This document shows positions 44,041 through 52,680 of a DNA stretch of 64,000 bases, in pieces. Source of the DNA: an uncultured Flavobacteriaceae bacterium. GTDB taxonomy: Bacteria > Bacteroidota > Bacteroidia > Flavobacteriales > Flavobacteriaceae. Where the stretch lies: NCBI GenBank assembly GCA_947494715.1, contig CANLWG010000020.1, positions 32,158-96,157 on the forward strand. The letters run 5' to 3'. How positions within the stretch are numbered: the stretch's first letter is position 1; every line of letters begins with the position of its first letter. A program made the position numbers and the translations under genes. The notes under the pieces were generated by a model. That model was not told the origin of the DNA. It did not search any database and saw only the letters and a list, made by a program, of their open reading frames with translations.

Positions 44041-44286
44041 GCAACTATTTTGCACAAAATTACGTATTCTTTTACCGATTGAGGAAGCCTTTTGTGTCTA
44101 AAACGAATCATTCTGAAAAACGACAAAAAATAACAGATTACCATTAAGATGCCGTATGTTCGGAATCATTTTAAAGTACACATGTCTACTAAATACAATA
44201 CTCTTTCAACATCAATTATCCTTTCTTTTACCGTTACGTTAACAGTTTCAAATAAAGATTTGTGCTACCTTGAAATAAAAACCGTT

Positions 44287-44514
44287 ATGCAAAATACAGC
44301 TATGTTCTGGGTAGGAATTACTACCCTGCTTCTTTTTACCTTGACTATTATGGTTGCAATGGATTTTCCGTTCAATTGGGTCTTTTATTTGACCGTTTTA
44401 GGTCAAATTATGATAGTCTATATGGTCTATAGAGTCCTGACCGAAAATTATACTACCGAAAAGACTTTTGAGGATTTCTACGAGGATTGCCCTATAAGCG
44501 AGCGTCTCTATTAG
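44287..44514 (+). CDS. Small two-helix membrane protein
   Basis: I do not recognise this 75-residue protein. Two transmembrane helices (about 7-23 and 29-47) are followed by an acidic tail (EKTFEDFYEDCPISERLY). An in-frame ATG 46 codons upstream would give a longer product, but the added part is low in coding character, so ATG 44287 is preferred. The neighbours on both sides are respiratory or stress genes on the opposite strand. Confidence 0.6.
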   Translation: MQNTAMFWVGITTLLLFTLTIMVAMDFPFNWVFYLTVLGQIMIVYMVYRVLTENYTTEKTFEDFYEDCPISERLY

Positions 44515-44615
44515 AAATGATGTCGCAACAAAGTTCAACGAGAATGCTACTAGCCATATATATAAAAGGAAAACCGAATTCAGAGAACTAAAAACTACCA
44601 ATGCCGGCCAAATGA

Positions 44616-45518
44616 TTATTTGGATATCGACATTTCTTGTTCCCTTTTATACTTGGAAGGTGCGCTCATACCCAATTCCGGGATTACCAACAAGGGGATT
44701 TGCGTATGGAAGGCCATACGTTTTACCACCGGTTCCCTTGTCATACGTTCCATATAACTATGCTGATAATGGAGCATGGCCAGTAGGTGAATGTCCAATT
44801 CGTTCACAAACGTCTCCAAGGTTTTGGACACAGAATTCAGTTCGGAAACCGTATGCACATAATGTTCCACACCAGAAAGGTATTTTCGCAGCATGTTAAG
44901 ATTAAACTGCTGAATCTCCGTTAATGCCTTGATTTCATATTGAACGTATACAATACGTATGGCCGCATTAAAGGTATTCGCAAGCTCGATCAAAGGTCTA
45001 AGCTCGGATTCCGTATAAAAACGGTTAAAATCCGTAGCAAAGGCAATTTCAGAAGGGGCAGCAAATTCAAAATGCTGTGGAACGGCAAGAACAGGACAAT
45101 TCTTGACCGATTTTATGATCCGGACGGTATTACTGCCCATAAAGACCTCCTCCAATCCAGAGGCACCTTTTGTCCCGGTGACCACAAGGTCTATGTTTTC
45201 TTGTTCTACAACTTCCTTGATTTGTTCCGTTAACAAACAAAATGAGGACATCGTTTTAAAGCTATGCTTTGGATTCCTGTAGTTTTTCTGTATACGTTTC
45301 ACTACTTCCTGCAGCCCATTCTCGGAGCAGGCCCGTGCACCATCTTCCAAGTGGCCGGCATCCAAAGTGGCCGCCATAAATCTACTATTGGCAATCGCTG
45401 GTGTATATGCATTGAGCAAATGAAAAACGCATTCTTCACTCTTAAAAAGCTCCATGGCGTAACGTGTAGCATTCCACGCATTATCGGAAAAATCGGTAGG
45501 TAATAATATGCTTTTCAT
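44616..45518 (-). CDS. Universal stress protein with two UspA domains
   Basis: The 300-residue protein has two UspA-type domains. The first (about 1-145) keeps the ATP-binding signature GTKGASGLEEVFMGSNT; the second (about 150-285) is less conserved and lacks it. Such proteins help cells survive starvation and low oxygen. A Crp/Fnr-like box 55 bp upstream and the neighbouring Crp/Fnr gene point to control by oxygen or redox state. Confidence 0.9.
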   Translation of the reverse strand: MKSILLPTDFSDNAWNATRYAMELFKSEECVFHLLNAYTPAIANSRFMAATLDAGHLEDGARACSENGLQEVVKRIQKNYRNPKHSFKTMSSFCLLTEQIKEVVEQENIDLVVTGTKGASGLEEVFMGSNTVRIIKSVKNCPVLAVPQHFEFAAPSEIAFATDFNRFYTESELRPLIELANTFNAAIRIVYVQYEIKALTEIQQFNLNMLRKYLSGVEHYVHTVSELNSVSKTLETFVNELDIHLLAMLHYQHSYMERMTREPVVKRMAFHTQIPLLVIPELGMSAPSKYKREQEMSISK

Positions 45519-45572
45519 AGATCGGAGTCTAATTGTACAAGGTAAAATTAACCTAGTATATAGGCCTAAACT

Positions 45573-45586
45573 ATGATATATGTCAG
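45573..45586 (-). promoter_or_regulatory. Crp/Fnr-like box upstream of the UspA gene
   Basis: On the minus strand the site reads CTGACATATATCAT, an inverted repeat TGAC-N4-ATCA, 55 bp before the UspA start. It matches the boxes at 46345 and 48863 closely. Confidence 0.65.
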
Positions 45587-45589
45587 CTT

Positions 45590-46294
45590 TTAAAAGCCTT
45601 CCACTAAATCTTGAAGTTTTCGCTCATCGGCAATTCCGATCCTCTTTCCCGAAGTTTTTAAAAATCCCTTTTTCCTGAATTCCGAGATAATTCTGATGCA
45701 ACTTTCCGTGGCGGTGCCTACCACGTTGGCAATATCCTCCCTGGAAAGGGTCAGCGCTAAAAACCCATCCTTGTCTTCCCCGAAATTATTCTTTAGGTAC
45801 AGAAAAGCTTCGGCAACCCTTTGTTTCACCGTTTTTTGGCTCATATTTACGATAACGTCATCGGCCTCTCTCAAGTCATGGGCCATATGTCGCAGTACTT
45901 CTACGGCAAAGTCGGGATTGGATTTTAAGGTATGTACAATGCTTTCTTTTGGAATATAGCACACTTCCATATCATTTACTGCAACCGCACTTAAATTGGA
46001 ATGCTCTTCGGCAATTATGGAACGCTGCCCCATAACCTCGCCCTTAGTAGCCAGTTTTACAATTTGATCCTTGCCATTGGCACTTAATTTGGAAAGCTTT
46101 GAAACCCCATTACGAACACAAAAAACACCGTTAAGCTTTTCTCCCTCTTCAAAAATGGACTCTCCTTTTTTTATTTTTCTGGTGATTTTGGAATCGGATA
46201 CCTTCTTCAGTTCCTCCTTGCTCATGGCGCGCAAAGCATTGAACTGGCGTATAATGCATTGCTCACATCTACTGTCATTCTCCTCCTTATCCAT
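45590..46294 (-). CDS. Crp/Fnr family transcriptional regulator
   Basis: The 234-residue protein has an N-terminal cyclic-nucleotide-like beta-roll (about 25-145) and a C-terminal Crp-type winged helix (about 150-230, TLSREDIANVVGTATESCIRIISEFRKKGFL). Cysteines 10 and 13 in RCEQC, plus Cys58 in NGVFC, could hold an iron-sulfur cluster as in FNR, but this is not proved. It is divergent from the ccoI gene and lies next to the oxidase block, so it is the likely regulator of that block. A matching box lies 51 bp upstream, which suggests autoregulation. Confidence 0.9.
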   Translation of the reverse strand: MDKEENDSRCEQCIIRQFNALRAMSKEELKKVSDSKITRKIKKGESIFEEGEKLNGVFCVRNGVSKLSKLSANGKDQIVKLATKGEVMGQRSIIAEEHSNLSAVAVNDMEVCYIPKESIVHTLKSNPDFAVEVLRHMAHDLREADDVIVNMSQKTVKQRVAEAFLYLKNNFGEDKDGFLALTLSREDIANVVGTATESCIRIISEFRKKGFLKTSGKRIGIADERKLQDLVEGF

Positions 46295-46344
46295 ATCTCA
46301 TCTTTATTGAGTGTGACGAAAAATTTTATAAAAATATTGAAAAG

Positions 46345-46358
46345 CTGACAATTATCAT
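46345..46358. promoter_or_regulatory. Crp/Fnr-like box between the regulator and ccoI
   Basis: CTGACAATTATCAT lies 51 bp from the start of the Crp/Fnr gene and 56 bp from that of ccoI. It could serve both divergent promoters. Confidence 0.65.
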
Positions 46359-46375
46359 ATCTATGTTTGTAAAAC

Positions 46376-46391
46376 TTGCAAATATTTGCAA
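46376..46391. promoter_or_regulatory. Perfect 16-bp palindrome upstream of ccoI
   Basis: TTGCAAATATTTGCAA is its own reverse complement and lies 22 bp before the ccoI start. The half-site differs from the Crp/Fnr-like box, so a second regulator or a fold in the leader is possible. Confidence 0.45.
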
Positions 46392-46413
46392 AAGGTATAG
46401 TAAGCAAATGTGA

Positions 46414-48810
46414 ATGGAAACGACCAAGTGTTATCATTGCGGTGACCATTGTGGCACTACATCTATAAAGTTCGATGAGAAAGACTTCTGCTGTAACGGT
46501 TGTAAGACTGTATACGATATTTTTTCTAGCAATGACCTATCCTATTATTATGACCTACAATCGGCTGCTGGGGCCACTCCAAAAGAGGTTGAAGGAAAGT
46601 ACGATTTTTTGGATACTCCTACTATTGTTGAAAGACTAACGGAGTTCAGCGAAAATAACGTTCAGGTTGTTAGCCTATATATTCCCCATATTCATTGTAG
46701 CTCCTGTATCTGGGTACTGGAAAATCTGAACAAGCTGCACCCCTCCGTAACCGCCGCCCAAGTAGATTTTCCTAAGAAAACAGTTCGCATTACCTATTCA
46801 ACGACTGAGTTTTCCTTAAAAAAACTAGTAGTCCTTTTGGCACGCATCGGATATGAACCCTATATTTCATTGGAAGACTATGATAGTGGTAAAAAGAAGG
46901 TAGATCGAAGTCTTATCTACAAACTGGGGGTTGCCGGTTTTGCCTTCGGAAATGTAATGTTTCTTTCCTTTCCGGAATACTTTGATTTGCATCTGGACGG
47001 GCCGGTTCCAGAAGAATTTTGGCTGGAACAGTACAAACATCTTTTTCGTTGGTTGATGTTTGTCTTTTCCCTGCCCGTGGTATTTTATGCAGGCCGGGAC
47101 TATTTTATATCGGCCTATAAGGGATTACGGAGTCGGTTATTGAATATTGATGTACCTATTGCCTTGGGTATTCTGGTACTCTTTCTACGCAGTACTCTGG
47201 AAATTATCTTCGATTTGGGAAGTGGTTTCTTTGATAGTCTTACAGGACTTGTTTTCTTCCTTTTACTTGGAAAGTTCTTTCAACAAAAAACCTATTCCTT
47301 TCTTTCCTTTGAACGGGATTACAAATCGTATTTCCCCATTGCGATTACCCGCATAAACCCCAATGGAACAGAGGAGTCCGTTCAGGTATACAAAATTAAA
47401 CGGGGGGATAGGCTGCTTATTCGGAACTATGAACTTATTCCAGCAGATGGCATTCTCATCAATGGTGATGCCCAAATAGATTACAGTTTTGTTACCGGCG
47501 AATCGGAACCTGTACGCAAAGTGTCCGGGGATAAGATTTTTGCAGGAGGAAAGCAATTGAACGGTGCCTTAGAAATGGAAGTTTTAAAATCCGTATCGCA
47601 AAGCTACCTTACCCAACTTTGGGGCAATACCGTATTTCAAAAGGATAGACCGAGCAAGTTCAGGACGCTTACGGACAGCATCGGAAAACGATTTACATTG
47701 GCCGTTTTGACCATTGCATCCATAGCTACTGCCTTTTGGCTGTATCACGATCCCAGTAAGGCCTTGAACGTATTTACCGCCGTTCTCATTATAGCTTGCC
47801 CATGTGCTATTGCTTTGGCGGCACCTTTTACCTTGGGAAATATGCTGCGAATCTTCGGTCGAAAAAAATTCTACCTCAAGGATGTACAGACCATAGAACG
47901 ATTAGCTGGGATAGGTACCGCTATTTTTGATAAGACAGGAACCATTACCACAACAAAGAGAACTACAGCTAGTTACGAGGGCATGCCCTTGACCGTGGAG
48001 GAGGAATCTTTATTAAAAAATACGTTGCGGGCCTCCAACCATCCATTAAGCCGTGCCTTATATAATATCCTTGCGGAAAACAATATTATTCCCTTGGACG
48101 AATATGAAGAACATTTGGGTAAAGGCTTGGAAGGAAGCAAGGATGACAATCACATTAAAATTGGATCGGCGGATTTTGTCGGTACGGAATCATCTACCGA
48201 TGAGTTGAATACCTCGGTGCACGTAAGTAGCAATGAGAGCTACAAAGGGCGTTACGTTTTTCATAATATGTACCGTGAAGGTGTCCCGGAACTGTTCAAA
48301 ACCATGTCTACGGATTTGAAGTTGGCAATTCTGTCGGGAGATAACGAAGGTGAAAAAAAGCGCTTGGAAAAACTGTTACCTAAATTAGTACCTTTATACT
48401 TTGACCAAAAACCGAAGGACAAGCTGAAATTCATCAAATCCTTGCAGGAGCAAGGCGAAAAAGTGATGATGGTCGGCGACGGACTAAATGACGCAGGGGC
48501 CTTGGCCCAAAGTGATGTAGGCATAGCCATCTCCGAAAACGTAAACGTGTTCTCCCCTGCCTGTAACGGTATTTTGGATGCTACCAAATTCCGGCAGTTG
48601 TATCAGTACATATTGGCCTCTAAAAAAGCCATGAAAATAATCAAACTTAGTTTTGTGTTGTCCCTGCTATATAATGTAGTAGGGCTGTATTTTGCGGTAA
48701 CGGGACAATTGCAGCCTGTTATTGCGGCCATTTTGATGCCATTGAGTTCAATTAGTATTGTAATGTTTACAACGGTAATGACCAATCTAATAGGCAAAAA
48801 AATAAACTAA
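46414..48810 (+). CDS. ccoI: Copper-translocating P-type ATPase for cbb3 oxidase assembly (CcoI/FixI)
   Basis: The 798-residue P1B-type ATPase has an N-terminal cysteine-rich metal-binding piece (KCYHCGDHCG...CCNGCK, residues 5-32), an HMA domain with HCSSC (94-98), eight predicted transmembrane helices, the CPC ion motif (Cys462-Cys464), the phosphorylation motif DKTGT (Asp506) and MVGDGLNDAGA. CcoI brings copper to the active site of cbb3-type oxidase. Right behind it come ccoS and the oxidase subunits, which makes this assignment firm. The divergent Crp/Fnr gene is its probable regulator. Confidence 0.95.
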   Translation: METTKCYHCGDHCGTTSIKFDEKDFCCNGCKTVYDIFSSNDLSYYYDLQSAAGATPKEVEGKYDFLDTPTIVERLTEFSENNVQVVSLYIPHIHCSSCIWVLENLNKLHPSVTAAQVDFPKKTVRITYSTTEFSLKKLVVLLARIGYEPYISLEDYDSGKKKVDRSLIYKLGVAGFAFGNVMFLSFPEYFDLHLDGPVPEEFWLEQYKHLFRWLMFVFSLPVVFYAGRDYFISAYKGLRSRLLNIDVPIALGILVLFLRSTLEIIFDLGSGFFDSLTGLVFFLLLGKFFQQKTYSFLSFERDYKSYFPIAITRINPNGTEESVQVYKIKRGDRLLIRNYELIPADGILINGDAQIDYSFVTGESEPVRKVSGDKIFAGGKQLNGALEMEVLKSVSQSYLTQLWGNTVFQKDRPSKFRTLTDSIGKRFTLAVLTIASIATAFWLYHDPSKALNVFTAVLIIACPCAIALAAPFTLGNMLRIFGRKKFYLKDVQTIERLAGIGTAIFDKTGTITTTKRTTASYEGMPLTVEEESLLKNTLRASNHPLSRALYNILAENNIIPLDEYEEHLGKGLEGSKDDNHIKIGSADFVGTESSTDELNTSVHVSSNESYKGRYVFHNMYREGVPELFKTMSTDLKLAILSGDNEGEKKRLEKLLPKLVPLYFDQKPKDKLKFIKSLQEQGEKVMMVGDGLNDAGALAQSDVGIAISENVNVFSPACNGILDATKFRQLYQYILASKKAMKIIKLSFVLSLLYNVVGLYFAVTGQLQPVIAAILMPLSSISIVMFTTVMTNLIGKKIN

Positions 48811-48862
48811 AAGATTCCTCTTTTTGCATATGTCAGGGCAAAAAGAAAAAATAAATTAAAAC

Positions 48863-48876
48863 CTGATAAATATCAT
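48863..48876 (+). promoter_or_regulatory. Crp/Fnr-like box upstream of ccoS
   Basis: CTGATAAATATCAT lies 51 bp before the ccoS start, in the 116-bp gap after ccoI. It matches the boxes at 45573 and 46345 and would drive the oxidase genes separately from ccoI. Confidence 0.65.
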
Positions 48877-48926
48877 TTTCTATGGATAGTGCCCAACTTA
48901 GTTTTACGCCAGAATTCAGGTAAGGT

Positions 48927-49148
48927 ATGAGTGTTATATATGTATTGTTGACCATAAGCATTGTTGTTGCGGTCATCTTTTTCACAGCATTTATTATTTC
49001 GGTCAGGAGTGGTCAGTATGACGATTCCTATACCCCATCAGTACGTATGCTGTTTGAGGATGAACTGGTCAAGCCCTCATCGTTGACAGGAGAGGAAAAA
49101 TCAAAAGGTGAACTAAAAGTGGATAAATCAACCGAAATAAATCAATAG
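48927..49148 (+). CDS. ccoS: cbb3 oxidase assembly protein CcoS
   Basis: The 73-residue protein has a single N-terminal transmembrane helix (about 2-25) followed by the FIISVRSGQYDDSYTPSVRMLFEDE segment characteristic of CcoS. It is needed for cofactor insertion in the oxidase. ATG 48927 precedes the helix directly, and the next gene starts 6 bp after the stop. Confidence 0.9.
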   Translation: MSVIYVLLTISIVVAVIFFTAFIISVRSGQYDDSYTPSVRMLFEDELVKPSSLTGEEKSKGELKVDKSTEINQ

Positions 49149-49153
49149 TTATT

Positions 49154-51355
49154 ATGGAAGTACAGCAGTTTTACTACGATAATAAAATCGTAAAAAAATT
49201 CCTCTATGCCACAATGTTGTGGGGGATTGTAGGTTTTCTGGTGGGGCTGATATTGGCCTTTATGTTCCTATTCCCCAACTTGACCGATGGCATCTCCTGG
49301 TTAAGTTTTGGTCGTTTGCGGCCATTGCATACCAATGCGGTAATCTTCGCCTTTGTAGGGAATGCCATTTTCGCTGGGGTCTACTATTCCACCCAACGTT
49401 TGCTCAAAGCACGGATGTTCAGTGATTTTCTGAGTAATTTTAATTTTTGGGGTTGGCAGTTGATCATCGTAGCCGCCGCTATAACCCTTCCTTTGGGTTA
49501 TACTACCTCCAAAGAATATGCCGAATTGGAATGGCCTATAGATATTGCCATTGCACTGGTTTGGGTCGCTTTTGGGGTGAACCTTATCGGAACTATGATC
49601 AAAAGAAGGCAGCGTCATCTGTACGTGGCCATTTGGTTCTATGTAGCAACTTTTGTAACCGTTGCCGTACTTCATATTTTCAACAGCCTTGAACTTCCCG
49701 TAAGTGCTTTAAAAAGCTATTCCGTTTATGCCGGAGTCCAAGATGCCTTGGTACAATGGTGGTATGGGCACAATGCCGTGGCCTTTTTCTTGACTACTCC
49801 GTTTTTGGGGCTCATGTATTATTTTGTTCCCAAAGCCGCGAACAGGCCTATTTATTCCTATAGACTATCCATAGTACACTTTTGGTCCTTGATATTCATC
49901 TATATCTGGGCAGGTCCGCACCACTTGTTGTATTCCGCTTTGCCGGATTGGGCACAAAATCTGGGCGTTGCTTTCTCGGTAATGCTGATTGCTCCTTCTT
50001 GGGGTGGTATGATCAATGGATTGTTGACCCTTCGTGGGGCATGGGACAAGGTGCGGACCGATCCAACACTTAAATTCATGGTCGTGGCGATTACCGGTTA
50101 CGGTATGGCCACATTTGAGGGGCCCATGCTATCCCTAAAGAATGTAAATGCCATTGCCCATTTTAGCGATTGGATCATTGCCCACGTACATGTTGGTGCA
50201 CTGGCTTGGAACGGCTTCCTCACCTTTGGTATGATCTACTGGTTGGTACCTAAAATGTTCAAGGCACGATTGCACTCCACTCCCTTGGCCAACTTCCATT
50301 TTTGGATAGGCACTTTGGGCATCATCCTATATGCATTGCCCATGTACGTTGCCGGATTTACGCAAGCCCTTATGTGGAAGGATTTCAATCCGGACGGCAC
50401 ATTGGTATACGGAAACTTTTTGGAGACCGTAAACGAAATCATCCCTATGTACTGGATGCGGGCCATAGGTGGTACTCTATACCTTGTAGGAGCACTGGTA
50501 ATGGTATACAATGTGGTCGTTACCATTAGATCGGGCAGCAAAGTAGAGGATGAACTGGCCGAAGCAGCCGCCTTGACGAGGGTTTCCAAAAAGAGAACTG
50601 CTGGCGAAACCTTCCATACCTGGTTGGAGCGTAAACCTATACAATTGACCATTTTGGCCACCGTGGCTATCTTAATAGGAGGTATTATCCAGATTGTACC
50701 TACAATTTTGGTAAAATCCAATATCCCTACTATTACTAGTGTAAAACCCTATACTCCTTTGGAACTGGAAGGTCGAGACCTCTATATTCGCGAGGGATGC
50801 GTGGGCTGTCATTCCCAAATGGTCCGTCCTTTCCGAAGCGAAGTGGAACGTTACGGCGAATATGCCAAGGCCGGGGAATTTGTCTATGACCACCCCTTCC
50901 TTTGGGGCAGTAAACGTACAGGGCCGGATTTGCTTCGTGTTGGCGGAAAATATTCGGACAACTGGCACTTTAATCATATGTATGATCCCCAAAGCACCTC
51001 ATCAGGTTCAATAATGCCAGCCTACCAGTGGCTCATACGCGATAAGCACGATCGTACTGCGATACATGACAAAATGGAAGCTATGGTAAGCTTGGGGGTA
51101 CCGTATACGGATGAGGATATTGCCAATGCCGCCCAGGACATGGAAGAGCAAGCCAGCCGCATTGAAAAGAACCTGTATTCCGACCCAGATTTTGTAGCAA
51201 GCTATGAGGCGGACAAAAAGTATGCACAGGAAGACGGACGGGAATTCGTAGAAATGAAAGACCGGGAAATCGTTGCCATGATAGCCTATCTGCAAAGGTT
51301 GGGCACGGACATAAAGGTAAAGGGAACCGATGAACTACTATCAGAAAACAAGTAA
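49154..51355 (+). CDS. ccoN: Fused cbb3-type cytochrome c oxidase subunits I and II (CcoNO)
   Basis: The 733-residue protein joins CcoN, the heme-copper catalytic subunit (residues about 1-480, twelve helices, heme and copper histidines in LRPLHTNAV, WWYGHNAVAFFLT, and AHVHVGALAWNGF), with CcoO, the monoheme cytochrome c subunit (about 500-733). The CcoO heme site is CVGCH (549-553). The fusion is common in Bacteroidota. The complex reduces oxygen with high affinity in the inner membrane. It is followed after 77 bp by ccoQ; the gap contains a 7-bp repeat array. Confidence 0.95.
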   Translation: MEVQQFYYDNKIVKKFLYATMLWGIVGFLVGLILAFMFLFPNLTDGISWLSFGRLRPLHTNAVIFAFVGNAIFAGVYYSTQRLLKARMFSDFLSNFNFWGWQLIIVAAAITLPLGYTTSKEYAELEWPIDIAIALVWVAFGVNLIGTMIKRRQRHLYVAIWFYVATFVTVAVLHIFNSLELPVSALKSYSVYAGVQDALVQWWYGHNAVAFFLTTPFLGLMYYFVPKAANRPIYSYRLSIVHFWSLIFIYIWAGPHHLLYSALPDWAQNLGVAFSVMLIAPSWGGMINGLLTLRGAWDKVRTDPTLKFMVVAITGYGMATFEGPMLSLKNVNAIAHFSDWIIAHVHVGALAWNGFLTFGMIYWLVPKMFKARLHSTPLANFHFWIGTLGIILYALPMYVAGFTQALMWKDFNPDGTLVYGNFLETVNEIIPMYWMRAIGGTLYLVGALVMVYNVVVTIRSGSKVEDELAEAAALTRVSKKRTAGETFHTWLERKPIQLTILATVAILIGGIIQIVPTILVKSNIPTITSVKPYTPLELEGRDLYIREGCVGCHSQMVRPFRSEVERYGEYAKAGEFVYDHPFLWGSKRTGPDLLRVGGKYSDNWHFNHMYDPQSTSSGSIMPAYQWLIRDKHDRTAIHDKMEAMVSLGVPYTDEDIANAAQDMEEQASRIEKNLYSDPDFVASYEADKKYAQEDGREFVEMKDREIVAMIAYLQRLGTDIKVKGTDELLSENK

Positions 51356-51356
51356 A

Positions 51357-51391
51357 AGATGTTAGAAATAAGACGTGAGGTATTAGAAAGG
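51357..51391 (+). repeat. Heptad array between ccoNO and ccoQ
   Basis: Five units start one base after the ccoNO stop: AGATGTT, AGAAATA, AGACGTG, AGGTATT and AGAAAGG. All but one fit AGANNNN, and the first is identical to a unit of the 29546 array. Confidence 0.75.
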
Positions 51392-51432
51392 CCAGGGCTA
51401 TATTCAGTTACTGAAATCTTAAAATAAGGACC

Positions 51433-51627
51433 ATGTTGAAATTTGTAAAAAACCATATGGAAAGTATAGAGGGTATTGCCACCTATCCCATGATATCACT
51501 GCTCATCTTCTTTGTATTTTTTGCCCTGCTCTTTTGGTGGGTATTTACCGCGGGAAAAGACTATATCAAGGAAGTAAGTGAATTGCCCTTGGAAAAAGAT
51601 AATCAACCTAAAGAAGAAGTATTATGA
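51433..51627 (+). CDS. ccoQ: CcoQ-like small oxidase subunit
   Basis: The 64-residue protein has one transmembrane helix (about 19-40) with a short charged tail, in the place where ccoQ is always found, between ccoNO and ccoP. It overlaps ccoP by 4 bp (ATGA). The sequence is too short for more than a positional assignment, but its FALLFWWVFTAGKDYIKEVSELPL fits CcoQ proteins of Bacteroidota. Confidence 0.82.
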   Translation: MLKFVKNHMESIEGIATYPMISLLIFFVFFALLFWWVFTAGKDYIKEVSELPLEKDNQPKEEVL

Positions 51628-52580
51628 GAAATATGTCACCATGGTGGATACGGATCCCCGTAGTTTTCTTCCTCATTTTTGGATTGATGGAATATTTCAT
51701 CGATTCTGGGGATAAACCCGCAATCATTGAATATCCCATTACCCAGTTCTTCCTGCTGATGGTGTTATTGATATTGATCGGGATAGAATTGATGCTACAG
51801 TCCATAGAAAATGTGATGTTCCAGACCCTTTCGGAGGAAGCCAAGGAACGATACCTTTCGGCAAAGGCCAAAAGATGGGAATGGAAATGGGGCAAAAAAA
51901 TCTATCAAAAATCATTGGGCTCCAAACCGATAGAGGCGGAAGGTGAAATTATCCTGGACCATAACTATGATGGTATCCGTGAGCTGGACAACGAGCTGCC
52001 ACCTTGGTGGGTCTGGATGTTCTATGCTACCATAGTTTTTGGGGTAATCTATTTGGCACGTTTTCATGTTTTTGGGGATTATACTCAGGACGAGGAATAC
52101 ATTACCGAGGTAACCGTGGCCAAGGCGGAAATAGAGGAATACAAGAAAACTGCAAAGGACTTGGTGGACGTCAACACCGTGGCACTTTTAACGGATGCAG
52201 CCGATCTAAGTGCGGGTAAGGCCATTTTTGAAACCAATTGTGTGGCCTGCCATATGGCGGACGGTGGTGGGGGAATAGGTCCCAACCTAACGGATGAAAA
52301 CTGGATTCTTGGCGGAGGCATCAAAAATGTGTTCAATACCATTTCCGAGGGAGGGCGAGATGGTAAGGGTATGGTGGCCTGGAAAAATGTACTTAAACCT
52401 GTAGAAATGGCTCAAGTTTCAAGTTACTTACTAACTTTCCAAGGAACGACACCCGCAAATCCAAAAGCTCCTGAAGGGGATATTTGGATCGACCCGGATG
52501 CCCCGGCCAAGGAAATTCCAGGGCAGTCAAAAGACTCCGTAATCGTGGAAACGGACTCGACAACAGTGGCCATCAACTAG
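51624..52580 (+). CDS. ccoP: cbb3-type cytochrome c oxidase subunit III (CcoP), single heme
   Basis: The 318-residue protein has membrane helices near residues 10-25, 34-54 and 130-148, the FixP_N-type DGIRELDNELPPWWVWMFYATIVFGVIYL run, and one cytochrome c domain with CVACH (206-210). Its methionine ligand is likely in GMVAWKNVL. Proteobacterial CcoP has two CxxCH sites; only one is visible here. CcoP passes electrons to CcoO. The ATG overlaps the ccoQ stop. Confidence 0.9.
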   Translation: MRNMSPWWIRIPVVFFLIFGLMEYFIDSGDKPAIIEYPITQFFLLMVLLILIGIELMLQSIENVMFQTLSEEAKERYLSAKAKRWEWKWGKKIYQKSLGSKPIEAEGEIILDHNYDGIRELDNELPPWWVWMFYATIVFGVIYLARFHVFGDYTQDEEYITEVTVAKAEIEEYKKTAKDLVDVNTVALLTDAADLSAGKAIFETNCVACHMADGGGGIGPNLTDENWILGGGIKNVFNTISEGGRDGKGMVAWKNVLKPVEMAQVSSYLLTFQGTTPANPKAPEGDIWIDPDAPAKEIPGQSKDSVIVETDSTTVAIN

Positions 52581-52680
52581 AGAATATTTCAAGTTCTAAG
52601 GGTACAAAAGAAGTATGAATTCCCCAAAATGACATTCCCAAATTAGTGGGAAATGAAGAGGGGTTTGAAAGCGGTGTAAA

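Noticed and set aside
44149..44286. N-terminal extension of the small two-helix membrane protein
   Set aside because: The 46 extra codons show no signal or conserved pattern and overlap a likely promoter region; the later ATG sits directly before the first helix.
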